Positions 55,014 to 64,000 of a stretch of 64,000 nt of DNA are shown piece after piece (within the stretch, counting starts at the first letter, position 1; each line of letters begins with the position of its first letter). The position numbers and the translations under genes were made by a program. The DNA is from Cercospora beticola (lineage: Eukaryota > Ascomycota > Dothideomycetes > Mycosphaerellales > Mycosphaerellaceae). The stretch is from positions 2,294,001-2,358,000 of the forward strand of contig NC_088937.1 in the NCBI RefSeq assembly GCF_033473495.1. The letters run 5' to 3'. The notes under the pieces were generated by a model. The model ran no database searches, was not told where the DNA came from, and worked only from the letters and a program-made list of their open reading frames with translations.

Positions 55014-55361
55014 TTATGATTGCGATGCTTTCACAGCGGCCTTAAACGCAGGATCAGAGGGTGAGACCGAAGGATCCAAGGGTAGCCACACGTCTCTTGG
55101 CCTCGTATGTATCAAATAATCTTCGTAACTGAGAGATCGTTCCAACCGCAGATCTTTATCGTTCGTTCTACTTGTTTGCTCGTTCGCCGCACCTGTCGCT
55201 TCAGATGCCGGAAGGATATCGCTGGGACGAGTCTTCTTCCCCAATACACGGTCGAGAAAGCGCCGTCTTAGAGAAGGCTTGGCGCTAGGATTTGATGGAG
55301 CCACCTCTGAGTCTCTACCTTCGCTATGTCCCTCTGTGGGCGATGCTAGACTGCGAGGCAT
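55014..55361 (-). CDS. Small hypothetical protein, 115 aa
   Basis: ATG at 55361; no intron. Basic, Ser/Pro-rich N-terminal half (MPRSLASPTEGHSEGRD; LRRRFLDRVLGKKTRPSD) followed by a more ordered segment LERSLSYEDYLIHTRPRDVW and LPLDPSVSPSDPAFKAAVK at the end. No domain recognised and no signal peptide. The third-position GC pattern and the tryptophan/tyrosine-bearing C-terminus favour a real conserved fungal gene over chance. It is convergent with niiA. Confidence 0.58.
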   Translation of the reverse strand: MPRSLASPTEGHSEGRDSEVAPSNPSAKPSLRRRFLDRVLGKKTRPSDILPASEATGAANEQTSRTNDKDLRLERSLSYEDYLIHTRPRDVWLPLDPSVSPSDPAFKAAVKASQS

Positions 55362-55785
55362 TTTGTCGTCGTATGCTCGGTTTTAATGCTGCACGTGCGG
55401 ACGAAGTGACATGTCGAGCCATTTGTGCAGCGAGCGAACTATTTAAAGCGAGCTTCACGACTGCAGCATGGTCGCACGTGGCAAAGACAAAGAATGGAAT
55501 GATGAGACCACGAGAGGTTCACAACAATGAACTTCTTTGTCTTCAATGCGGTCAGTGGCACGTACAATCTGAAGAGTCAGCGTCTTCTCAGAAGCAGTAA
55601 CGAGAGTTGTGAGTCAAAAGTCTAGGTGAAGCATTTGTATTGTATTCAAACAGCCAGTTTCCTACCAAGCCAGGGTACGATAACATTCCGATAAATAATC
55701 TAATATCCTTTACCGAGCGAATCGAACATCGTGATGGAAATCATAGAGGAGAAGGTAGGAATGTAGGAGCAAGACTCTAAAGCAC
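55362..55785. other. Intergenic
   Basis: 424 bp upstream of the small hypothetical gene and at the 3' end of the next minus-strand gene. Nothing recognised. Confidence 0.35.
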
Positions 55786-56505
55786 TTACCAAGGTGGACG
55801 ACGCTCAGAACGGTACGAGCGGGAACTCGGCTGCCGAGAGCCATCGTATGGCCCAGTTGGATAGTAGTTTCCTCGACCGTAGTTCACAGCAGCGAACTCC
55901 TCAGCCGTTGGCATATCAGAGCCTAGAGGTGAGCGGCGTGGAGAGCGGTGGTGGGTAGAGGGACGGGAGCGACGAGCCGCAGCATCCAGGAGGTCGAGCT
56001 CGTCCATTGGACTGGGACGAGGAGGTGGGCGTCGTGCGAAAGAATCGAATGGCCTAGATTCGCCTGAGAGGGAGCTCAGGTCGGCCATAGGGTAAGCTGT
56101 GCGACGTGATGATGAACGATCTTCGCGCACAGGAGACGAACGGCGCGGCGCGTAAACGCTGTCGTTAGAGCGTAGCGAGGAGTATGCAGGAGGTGGGCTG
56201 TAAGGATAAGCATTACCAGCCCTAGAGCTTAGACCACCGCCATAGGACGAGCCTGGTCCACCGCCAAAGGTGGAGAGATCAATGCCAGCCGCACCGTAGT
56301 CTTCCTCGTATCGGCGAGTGCGACTCTCAGGCTGTCTACGCTCCGAGATATACCTCGATGGCTGGTCGTCGGCTCTTCTGGGAGTACCGTATCGAGTCAG
56401 GTTCTGTGCGTCTCGCTCGCGCTCGTAGCCGGACGGACGTACTTCGCGAACGTCGTAGTAGCCGCCCATCGGGCTGACGGGGCGACGGGAAGGGTATCCC
56501 GACAT
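55786..56505 (-). CDS. Arg/Ser/Pro/Tyr-rich low-complexity protein, 239 aa
   Basis: Intronless from ATG 56505. It starts MSGYPSRRPVSPMGGYYDVR and continues with repeated R-S, S-P and G-Y dipeptides (SSYGGGLSSRAG, YSPPPAYSS, RRPPPRPSP, RSPRRSPLGSD), a short acidic/hydrophobic patch MDELDLLDAAARRSR and a terminal GNYYPTGPYDGSRQPSSRSY. Predicted to be disordered. Composition resembles RNA-binding or nuclear scaffold accessory proteins, but no RRM or other domain is present; function unknown. Confidence 0.7.
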   Translation of the reverse strand: MSGYPSRRPVSPMGGYYDVREVRPSGYERERDAQNLTRYGTPRRADDQPSRYISERRQPESRTRRYEEDYGAAGIDLSTFGGGPGSSYGGGLSSRAGNAYPYSPPPAYSSLRSNDSVYAPRRSSPVREDRSSSRRTAYPMADLSSLSGESRPFDSFARRPPPRPSPMDELDLLDAAARRSRPSTHHRSPRRSPLGSDMPTAEEFAAVNYGRGNYYPTGPYDGSRQPSSRSYRSERRPPW

Positions 56506-57118
56506 GTTGTGATCGATTATTCGAGCTGAGAGGAGTGTTGCTTTGTAGAACTTGCTGGCAGATTTGTCCTTGATCCAGTCAAGGTATGTGAAATCTGTAG
56601 GAAGCTAGGTCTGAAGAAAGGGGTGCTCCTCGAGCAGCCCGAGAAGCTTTTATGTGCAAACTGCGAGGAGCGTCCGGTTCATCGTCGAAGAAAGTCACTG
56701 TACAACAACTTTGTGGCAGCTGTTCACTGCTGTGATCCTTTGTGCTGGCAAGGAAAAGTGAACAAAGCATTGTTCACAGGTGCGACTTTGTAGATCACGT
56801 TACAGCAGGACGTTTAGGTGAGTGAGCACACGCGTTGATGGATGCGTCCAAACGATGCTGCTGGCCTCTAAAGAGCCTGCATGGGACGGGTACGCAAGTC
56901 AGCAAAGGGGCTCTTACATACACGTTTTTTGCAAGCGCTGGTCCAGGTTTGATGCAATGCGGCCGCTGCGCGCGAGCAGGGCATGATTTTGATCAACACA
57001 GGAATTCTCTTCGCGAAAGTCCAGCCACGAGATTAGCAAATCTACAGGCCCATGTACTTGTGAACACACGGTGACAGTGCAGACCTATCCCAGAATACGT
57101 ACTGTTTCCTCCATCCGT
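56506..57118. other. Intergenic
   Basis: 613 bp between minus-strand genes; frames here have no motif. Confidence 0.35.
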
Positions 57119-58003
57119 TTATTGCCTCGATGGTCTGGGCCTCAAATTCTGCCGAATCTGCTGAATCTCCTCGAATGTGAACCCAATATGATTGCTCAAA
57201 TAGGCGTGTACGCCACCGTACTCGCGTGACAATTCGACAAGGAATGCTCTTAGATCGGCAAAGCCTCCAGCGTCCTTCGGATCCACATTTCCATAGCTGA
57301 GTATCTTCGCTAGCAAAAGCTCCCGTACGGGCTCGATGCCGACCCTCGTCAGATCATAGTCGCGTTGAGCTGCCGAAAGTGCTTCATCGCGGTCTTCTCC
57401 TTGAGCCAAGAGAGCGATGAGGGCTGCCAGGATTCCAGTGCGATCCTTCCCCGCAAAGCAGTGAAAAAGGAAGGGCTTGTCGGGCTGCTCGAGGATGTGG
57501 CGAAAGACGGCTTCAAATTTGGGTGCGTGTGCACGCATTAATTTTGCGTATTCTTCATGGATCTATCTTTATGAGCCGTAGGACTGAAGTTATTTCATTA
57601 TTATTTAGCATCTCACATTCAGCTTCTGCGCAACCTTGGCCTGAAAGTTCTTCTCCAAGTCATTGTCAACGGTGCTTGGACACCATTGGATTTGAACTCC
57701 ACTAAAATGCGGATCGGGGTGGTCTTGAGTTTCGCGAAAAGTGCGCAGGTCGTAGATTGTCGTGATGTTCAGCTTCTGTAGAGATGCTAATGTAGCATCG
57801 TCTGCGTCTTCGAAGGTGCCAGATCTGAAAATGTAGCCAGACCGCACTCCAGCATGTTCGTTAGCGCCAACGTCTCGTGCGTTGAAGGTCCCAGGGATAT
57901 GGACGAATGGAGGCCGATTAACGATGTCTTTGACGATTTCGGGGTCGATCGCCTCCGCAGTGGGCGTGGCGAGAACATCTTCGATGGTATATGACTTAGA
58001 CAT
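57119..58003 (-). CDS. Fungal tyrosine/serine phosphatase (Y_phosphatase3 type)
   Basis: Two exons, 58003-57617 and 57562-57119, with a 54-nt intron (GTGAGA...GATAG), phase 0. Product 276 residues. N-terminus MSKSYTIEDVLATPTAEA leads into FVHIPGTFNARDVGANEHAG and VRSGYIFRSGTFEDADDATL, the typical opening of fungal protein-tyrosine phosphatases in this family. The catalytic P-loop HCFAGKDRTG has Cys164 and Arg170 (CX5R). General-acid region is less clear. It dephosphorylates phosphoproteins or possibly phosphoinositides. Cytosolic: no signal. Confidence 0.85.
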
Positions 58004-58406
58004 GGCGAATATCGTGTATGTACATCGCTCGAGGCATTTCGCTCATTCATGTAGAAACAGATCAGCGCCAAGGCCTGACGTATCGAATCCTTCAGCTGAA
58101 TGCTAGGTACCAGAGAGTCCGTGTGACTCACTCCACAAGGGGGCAGCAGTCTATGCCACGTTGGACAAGGAGCGACGCGGTGAGAGATGTGGCTGACCGC
58201 GAAGATCTGTGTGGTCAACACAAACTTGACGGACCGGTCAGAGGTACTGGGCGGATTGGTCGAAGGCTGACGCTGTCAATATAGGTCGCCAGTTCAACAC
58301 TGGCCCTCTGAAATGATTCTACAACATCTTGCTCGGGTGATGGGTCTTGTGGGCACGGCATATCTGCTGTACATGCGCCTCGATCGTCTTGACCCGCTGT
58401 GCCAGT
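58004..58406. other. Intergenic between same-strand genes
   Basis: 403 bp: promoter of the phosphatase gene and 3' flank of the rhodanese gene. Nothing further recognised. Confidence 0.35.
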
Positions 58407-58984
58407 CTAAGGCTTGCTTGTCGGACCGCCATTTTTCTCCCAATCCAGCCAACTTCCTCTGTATTCGGCAATGTTCTGATAGCCCTGCTGCTGTGCCAGT
58501 TGTGCTGCGGCGCTGCTCCTCACGCCTGCTTTGCAGTAGAAGACGACTTCCTTGTCCATTGGCGGCTTGTCAAATCCGAACCTGTCTATGAATTCCTCCT
58601 CAGGCAGGAACAGCGCATCGGGTTGCGATTTGATGGGCAGGTTGATGGCGCCGGGAATGTAGCCTGCTTGGTACTCGGACGGCTCGCGGACATCTATTGC
58701 AGATGGGTCAGATTAAATCGATCTCGAGGCGAGAAACGCTGCCTACCAACGAGAATGGTCTCCCCCGAAGGCGACTCGCTCAGCTTCTTGACATGGCTGA
58801 AGTCGTACACCTTCGCGCTGCCTGCGGGAGCAGAGTGCCATCTCACAGCAGCGACGAACGCTGGTTGTGCTTTTCGTCGGATCGGCTGGCCGGCCACCTG
58901 CGTGAAGCTGCGTGCGCTTCTGCTGGATGCTGTGCCCACGGTTCTCCGTAGAGCAGCCGTAGCTGCAGTCCTCGCGAATGCCAT
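58407..58984 (-). CDS. Mitochondrial rhodanese-domain protein (thiosulfate sulfurtransferase)
   Basis: Two exons, 58984-58747 and 58693-58407, with a 53-nt intron (GTAGGC...AATCTGACCC...ATAG) splitting an Asp codon in ILVDVREPSEYQAGYIPGAIN. Product 174 residues. The Arg/Ala-rich N-terminus (MAFARTAATAALRRTVGTAS) looks like a mitochondrial presequence. One rhodanese domain follows: DVREPSEY with the substrate-cleft Arg, GAINLPI, FYCKAGVRSS (active-site loop with Cys, CxxGxR) and EYRGSWLDWEKNGG at the end. It transfers sulfane sulfur from thiosulfate or a persulfide donor. The plus-strand frame of PMS1 is open across this gene but is not coding. Confidence 0.87.
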
Positions 58985-59147
58985 GGTGTGTGCAGTAGCA
59001 GTGAAGGTGGAAGGTCGATTGCAATGGCATCATCGCCCGCTTCCGCTATTCTTGGCGCCCGTCGCGAAACTGGCGCGTCGCCTCTTCCACGCTGCTCCTT
59101 GTTTCTCCCCTTCCAACGCTCCGACATGGGCTGATTCCCGCCTGGCC
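58985..59147. promoter_or_regulatory. Compact bidirectional promoter, rhodanese / PMS1
   Basis: Only 163 bp between the divergent ATGs, so the two genes probably share a promoter. No core element stands out. Confidence 0.45.
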
Positions 59148-62100
59148 ATGGCCACCATCAAGGCCATCGAAGGCCGCTCCGTGCACCAGATCCAGTCTGG
59201 TCAGGTCATCGTTGACCTCAATTCCGTGTGCAAAGAATTGGTCGAGAACAGCCTCGACGCGGGCGCCACCTCCATCGATATACGCTTCAAGAACCAGGGT
59301 CTCGACTCGATTGAAGTGCAAGACAATGGCAAAGGCATCAGCCCTGAGGACTTTGACAGTATCGCCTTGAAGCACTACACGTCCAAGTTATCCACCTACG
59401 AGGACCTGGACTCCCTGGACACCTTCGGCTTCCGTGGCGAAGCTCTGTCATCACTATGTGCATTGTCAAAATTTCATATATTGACAGCCCGAGCTGAGGA
59501 TGGTCCTCTTGGTCAGAGGCTTGACTTCGAAGTCTCAGGTAAGCTCAAGAGTACCGCTGTGGCGGCGGCTCAGAAAGGCACGACCGTCTACGTCGAGGAC
59601 CTCTTTCACAACCTACCCGTCCGGCGTCGTGAGCTAGAGAAGAACATCAAGCGCGAGTACAACAAGGTGCTCGGACTCATGCACTCTTATGCCTGTATCA
59701 GCACAGGAGTACGCTTCTCTTTCAGCAACACGATGCCCAAAGGCAAGAAGATGTCGGTATTCTCGACAAAGTCGAACACGACTACCAGAGAGAACATCGC
59801 CAATGTCTTCGGCGCGAAGACGATGATGGCACTGGCTAAGCTTGACTTGACCCTGGAAATGACCCCCAGTGCAGGTCCGAGCACACAGAGCGCGAAGACT
59901 TGGTCCACGCAGCGTTCCGATCGCTCTATGACCGTGCGTGTCGAAGGGCACGTCTCGAAGCCTATCTTTGGCGAGGGTCGTCAGGCTCCAGATCGACAGA
60001 TGTACTTTGTGAATGGTCGGCCATGCTTACTTCCCCAGATTTCCAAGGTCTTCAACGAAGTCTACAAAGGCTTCAATCTATCGCAATCGCCCTTTGTATT
60101 TGCCAACCTGATCATGGACACGAACTCCTACGACGTAAATGTCTCACCGGACAAGCGTAGTATCATGCTTCATGACCAGGCTGCGCTGCTCGAGACTCTA
60201 AGATCTACATTGACAGAGATGTTCGAGCAGACGGATCATACTGTACCACAGTCTCAACTGCCGAACCGCAAATTGCCAGCCTATCAACCCTTGACAATTG
60301 CTCGACCCAAGCTGGACGACGTTCTGTCCAGTGCAGATCATAGTGGAGCAGAAGACGGCGAGGAGGAGCAAGAAGATGTCATCGACACAGAGCCTCGTCA
60401 GCAAAGAGCGCCTGCTGGCTCGCCACCCAACTTGATACACAATTGGCTCGGCCGGGACACTGAGCTTAGGAAGGAGCCCAGACAGAAGCCTGCAGCTCCC
60501 GCGAAAGAGGCTATAACGGTCGTTGCACAAGCATATCAAGAAGTGGCTCCAGCTGCACCAATGGTTGCTTCATGTGAGAACGCGGATCGGGCAGAAACTA
60601 CGGGCCAGCAAAGGGAAGAGAGCACATCGCCTGAACCAGAGGAGAGGCCTGCTGTTGCGCAGTCGCGACCGAAAACTGATGCTGTGCACAATCCAGACCC
60701 ACTAGGAACCCCGTATAACGACCTTTTCTCGCAACGTCCACCGACGCAGGTAGCGTCATCCGAGAAGAGCCTGCAAACGCCAATTTCAGACAAGGAGCAT
60801 CCAGCTCTGGCCATCGAGAACGATACAGGAGCTACAGAGACCCCGATTCCTGCCATCTCGACAAGCTCGCAGAAGCTAGCCCCTGGTCCGGTACCCAACG
60901 CGTTCGATCGAATGCGCCCGAAGCGGACGCCTCTCCAGACCGCAGAAATCACAGTTGGCGATGTTACTATGACGGCCACTATAGGCAGCAGCCCGCCATA
61001 CAAGAAGCGCCGCATATGTAAGCCCGATGACTCCCAGCGAGTGGCTGACTACGGCGCCAGTCCTTCCCTCGCCGGCGGTCTGCGTAAGAGCTTTGCAGCC
61101 CCTGGTTCACAATTGGAACTAGAAAGCAGTGCATACCCTGTTCATCAGGTGCCAGTGGAGGCAAGTGAAAGCGAGGATGAGATCGAACCCGATACGGCCG
61201 TTCATCGTACAGTCACAACTGCTTTGAGCCGCACTTCTGCTCCATCGCACCTGCCTACCTCCGACTTGCTAGAAGATCTGGTGCCAGCTCCGGCAGACCA
61301 AGACGAATGGGATGAAGAGTACATCGATGAAGACGAAAGGAAGCTTCGAGAAGATGAACGTGTAGCCCGATTAATACAGGAAGCAGAAGAAGTGGCTGCC
61401 AGGCCGACTGAGGTGAACCTTAAACGAGCAGCGCAAGTGCTTAAGAACAGCGGTAATCGAAAAGGCTCCACTTTGCAGCTCGCCAGGTTCGTGCAAACGA
61501 CTTCGGAATCGATCAGAGCCCAGCTTGGGAAGATCGCTTCAGCTCAGCAACCTTGCTACGACCGCACCGGTCACACTGGAGAAGGCGATAGCGCCATCGT
61601 CAAGGATCAGCTTGACTCGGAAGATGCAGAGTCGCGGCTGTCATTGACCGTGACCAAGTCGGACTTTGCTCGTATGCGAATCATTGGTCAATTCAACATG
61701 GGCTTCATCCTCGCTGTACGCCCTGGAGAAAAGCCTGGAGACGAGGACGACATGTTCATCATCGATCAGCACGCCGCTGACGAGAAGTACAACTACGAGC
61801 GTTTTCAACGCACTGTCACATTGCAATCGCAACGTCTGGTGCTTCCCAAGACTTTGGAGCTCAGCGCTATTGAAGAAGAGATCATACTCAATCATAGTGA
61901 CGCTCTGAAATTGAATGGTTTCGAGGTTGAGATCACGTCTAACGGTACTGACTCAGACGAGCCCGTGCCCACCGGCCAGCGTTGTCGTCTACTGACATTG
62001 CCCATGTCGAAAGAGAAGACGTTCGATCTCTCAGATCTGGAAGAGCTGCTGCACCTGCTGTCAGAGCACCCACCCGGAAGCTCTGAGATCCCGCGTCCGA

Positions 62101-62387
62101 GAAAGGTTCAGCGGATGCTGGCCATGAGGGCATGTCGAAGCTCCATTATGGTCGGAAGGACGCTCACTCATGCCCAAATGAAGAAGGTCGTGAAACACAT
62201 GGGAGAAATGGAGAAGCCCTGGAATTGCCCCCATGGCAGACCGACTATGAGACACCTGGCAGGATTGAATGCCTGGTCCGGCTGGCAGGAAGGTGATTTG
62301 ATCGACGCTGATCAACTTGATGCCGCAGAAAATGCACAGCCGGGGCGTACGACAGACTGGAAGGCTTGGCTTGAGTCTCGAGCTTGA
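59148..62387 (+). CDS. PMS1: DNA mismatch repair protein Pms1 (MutL-alpha subunit)
   Basis: Intronless; ATG 59148 (CATGGCCACC) gives 1,079 residues. Starts MATIKAIEGRSVHQIQSGQV and carries the GHKL ATPase motifs: KELVENSLDAGA, DNGKGI and TFGFRGEALSS. A long disordered linker (about 340-810) is rich in acidic, Pro and Ser residues. The C-terminal endonuclease/dimerisation domain has DQHAADEKYNYERF (DQHAx2Ex4E), ACRSSIMVG and CPHGRPTMRHL (zinc/CPHGRP site). It partners with Mlh1 and nicks DNA during post-replicative mismatch repair in the nucleus. Upstream in-frame open sequence is antisense to the rhodanese gene and not part of it. Confidence 0.93.
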   Translation: MATIKAIEGRSVHQIQSGQVIVDLNSVCKELVENSLDAGATSIDIRFKNQGLDSIEVQDNGKGISPEDFDSIALKHYTSKLSTYEDLDSLDTFGFRGEALSSLCALSKFHILTARAEDGPLGQRLDFEVSGKLKSTAVAAAQKGTTVYVEDLFHNLPVRRRELEKNIKREYNKVLGLMHSYACISTGVRFSFSNTMPKGKKMSVFSTKSNTTTRENIANVFGAKTMMALAKLDLTLEMTPSAGPSTQSAKTWSTQRSDRSMTVRVEGHVSKPIFGEGRQAPDRQMYFVNGRPCLLPQISKVFNEVYKGFNLSQSPFVFANLIMDTNSYDVNVSPDKRSIMLHDQAALLETLRSTLTEMFEQTDHTVPQSQLPNRKLPAYQPLTIARPKLDDVLSSADHSGAEDGEEEQEDVIDTEPRQQRAPAGSPPNLIHNWLGRDTELRKEPRQKPAAPAKEAITVVAQAYQEVAPAAPMVASCENADRAETTGQQREESTSPEPEERPAVAQSRPKTDAVHNPDPLGTPYNDLFSQRPPTQVASSEKSLQTPISDKEHPALAIENDTGATETPIPAISTSSQKLAPGPVPNAFDRMRPKRTPLQTAEITVGDVTMTATIGSSPPYKKRRICKPDDSQRVADYGASPSLAGGLRKSFAAPGSQLELESSAYPVHQVPVEASESEDEIEPDTAVHRTVTTALSRTSAPSHLPTSDLLEDLVPAPADQDEWDEEYIDEDERKLREDERVARLIQEAEEVAARPTEVNLKRAAQVLKNSGNRKGSTLQLARFVQTTSESIRAQLGKIASAQQPCYDRTGHTGEGDSAIVKDQLDSEDAESRLSLTVTKSDFARMRIIGQFNMGFILAVRPGEKPGDEDDMFIIDQHAADEKYNYERFQRTVTLQSQRLVLPKTLELSAIEEEIILNHSDALKLNGFEVEITSNGTDSDEPVPTGQRCRLLTLPMSKEKTFDLSDLEELLHLLSEHPPGSSEIPRPRKVQRMLAMRACRSSIMVGRTLTHAQMKKVVKHMGEMEKPWNCPHGRPTMRHLAGLNAWSGWQEGDLIDADQLDAAENAQPGRTTDWKAWLESRA

Positions 62388-62730
62388 ATTGAACATTTTC
62401 ATGTATGAGTTTTGCTTACGAGTAGCGTTAGATACCCCGGTGCGATTTCTAGATCGTTGCTGGCGCGTTGCCCTGGGCAATGCCATTGTGCGACCCCTCT
62501 GCAGAGACTTGCAAATCCCAACATACCCTCTCCAGCCTCCTAATACTCCGATCACGAATGTGATCAGATTTGGAACGGGCATGGTGAATCGTTCACTTCC
62601 TCACGTGCCATAGTGTCTCGCGTAGATCAAGAGCGAGTGAAGAGCGCAAAACCCCAGAACCGACTTGATTGCAGATTCCAAAGACAATACAGTAACTCAT
62701 CGCCAACACTGCACTGGAGGCGAGCCCGTC
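62388..62730. other. Intergenic, PMS1 3' to next gene
   Basis: 343 bp; the PMS1 3' flank and a short promoter. Nothing specific seen. Confidence 0.35.
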
Positions 62731-63498
62731 ATGGCCGCCCTCCATGGCACTGAGCCCTCCACCAATAGATACAGCAACCGATACTCAACCACACTGACGA
62801 CATCTCAGCAACTCAGACTCGCACAAGAACACAAACCTTCTACTCGCAAGCGTCTATCTGGCGGACTCGAAAGACTCAAGTGCAAAGCGCGCAGAGTCTC
62901 GGCCGAATTCTGCAAGTCGCTACATCCACAGCAGAAGACGTGCGAAGAGCAGCTGCTCGGCGAAGAAGATATCACTCCAGTACAGCACCATGCCCCTGAA
63001 GTGGAACTCCATCTTTGCTCCGTCTCGGATTGCGATCACATGTTCTGTCTCCCTGCCATACCAAAAGACTATGGTCGTTCTGTCGGTCACGGAATCGAAG
63101 ACGATCACAGCTCGATTGATTACGATCTGGAGTCTTCTGTACACAAGAGCGACGAGTGGCAGCAGGAAGACGCCTACGAGGTCATCGAGCCGGAGAGCCC
63201 GGAGCTGCACGCTGAAGCATTTCGCGGATTCAGTGGTGCATGGCCGCAGGATCTACTGAAGAACAGCAGCCCTGTCCCTGGAGTTATCTGGAACGAAAAG
63301 AAGCAGCAGGAAAGTAACTTGGAAGCCAGCTGGCAGACGATCGGCACTTCTTCTCCGGGATTTCTCTCAGGCTTTGGTCCTGACCCAGAACCTACCCAGT
63401 GGTTGGACTTGCCGCCTGAGGCCCTGGAGACTGCGGAGTGGCTTGGGAGGCTGTGGCGCTCGTTCGCAGATGAGAGTGGTGACGGCGCGTGTGAGTGA
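62731..63498 (+). CDS. Hypothetical protein, 255 aa
   Basis: Start ATG 62731 (MAALHGTEPST). The frame is open earlier from a TTG codon but the ATG is preferred. N-terminal part polar, with a basic segment KRLSGGLERLKCKARRVSAE. The middle is acidic with SDCDHMFCLPAIPKDYGRSV. The C-terminal third contains EDAYEVIEPESPELHAEAFR and a Trp-Leu tail (PPEALETAEWLGRLWRSF). No known domain or signal peptide. It looks like a small conserved-type fungal hypothetical; function unknown. Confidence 0.58.
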   Translation: MAALHGTEPSTNRYSNRYSTTLTTSQQLRLAQEHKPSTRKRLSGGLERLKCKARRVSAEFCKSLHPQQKTCEEQLLGEEDITPVQHHAPEVELHLCSVSDCDHMFCLPAIPKDYGRSVGHGIEDDHSSIDYDLESSVHKSDEWQQEDAYEVIEPESPELHAEAFRGFSGAWPQDLLKNSSPVPGVIWNEKKQQESNLEASWQTIGTSSPGFLSGFGPDPEPTQWLDLPPEALETAEWLGRLWRSFADESGDGACE

Positions 63499-63955
63499 TT
63501 CCAGGGTTCCTCTTTATCAAATGTAATGGGTTGGGGACGATTCGGAGTGGGGGGGGCGCGACGAAGCCACATTCATGCGTGAAAATTTTACGAGGTACCA
63601 TGGCTCTCGACTAGGCACAACCACGTCGCAACTTAAACCGTCAAAATTGTTCGCTGCAAGGCAGCACCTTAAGCTAGATCCTCCGTAGCAACATCGCCAA
63701 GCGCTACAACCACCAGATTAGGAAGTCGCAGGTCAAGTGAAGCGAAGGCGAACATTTCTGTAATACAGGTAACTTCACTTTTTCTTTGCCGTTACGATCG
63801 TGAAGCAAGATCACTGGATCTCGCTACTCGCACCATTCTAGATCGCACCTGCGCACCCAGTCTCGCTCACAAATTTTACAGCCCGTTGTCAGTGCTTCTC
63901 TGCACCACAGCACCCGTGCACCAATGTCTTCATCATCATATCCACCGTCATCACA
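63499..63955. other. Intergenic at right edge
   Basis: 457 bp; contains an 8-base G run at 63549-63556 and a CCAC-rich leader near the end, compatible with a promoter. No gene inside. Confidence 0.35.
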
Positions 63956-64000
63956 ATGCCGACAACGACGAGCACATCGGCGGCAAGCACGGAACTCAGA
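63956..64000 (+). CDS. Possible start of a gene at right edge (partial)
   Basis: ATG at 63956 (MPTTTSTSAASTEL) is preceded by a pyrimidine/CA-rich leader, and the frame is open to the end of the window. An alternative ATG at 63923 is in another frame. Too short to assign. Confidence 0.25.
   Translation, partial: MPTTTSTSAASTELR

Noticed and set aside
58347..59147. Upstream in-frame extension of PMS1 (267 codons)
   Set aside because: It lies antisense to the well-supported rhodanese gene, has no MutL features, and ATG 59148 starts exactly at the conserved family N-terminus.

Overview
This window is nuclear DNA from a filamentous ascomycete. Short spliceosomal introns (mostly 47-64 nt, GT...AG, often with CTGAC or CTAAC branch sites), single-copy eukaryotic genes (ATG8, PEX16, SPT4, PPT1, RCE1, MID1, PMS1) and a divergent nitrate/nitrite reductase pair place it in Pezizomycotina. 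Protein style and compact introns suggest a dothideomycete (Capnodiales/Mycosphaerellales-like); that placement is inference. No tRNA, rRNA, CRISPR array, intact transposon or telomeric repeat was recognised.

Left part (1-23 kb). A Ras-like GTPase runs off the left edge. It is followed by PEX16, ATG8, NCE101, a tandem pair of small cysteine-rich paralogs, the MID1 calcium-channel subunit, a hypothetical gene, the divergent pair PPT1/SPT4, RCE1, a very long serine-rich membrane-anchored protein, a Gfo/Idh/MocA oxidoreductase and a GPR1/FUN34/YaaH acetate-transporter homolog. The transporter gene is complete except for one frameshift.

Middle part (23-47 kb). A Zn2Cys6 transcription factor and an AAA ATPase are divergently transcribed. 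A secreted galactose oxidase with two PAN/apple-like modules follows. Then comes a gene-poor stretch of about 3.7 kb, an orphan gene, an SRPBCC protein, a multi-exon cysteine/phenylalanine-patterned protein, another hypothetical, a seven-TM receptor-like gene (also frameshifted), a GNAT acetyltransferase, a gamma-glutamylcyclotransferase-like protein and an epoxide hydrolase.

Right part (47-64 kb). The nitrate-assimilation pair niaD and niiA share a 1-kb divergent promoter with GATA sites and a match to the NirA site. Two hypothetical proteins, a tyrosine phosphatase, the divergent rhodanese/PMS1 pair and one hypothetical gene complete the window; a possible gene start lies at the extreme right edge.

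The clearest functional unit is niaD/niiA (nitrate to nitrite to ammonium). Most other genes are unrelated housekeeping neighbours. The observations most worth checking are the two single frameshifts in otherwise intact membrane-protein genes, the intron-polymorphic cysteine-rich paralog pair, the PAN-galactose oxidase and the newly assembled multi-exon gene at 39-40 kb.
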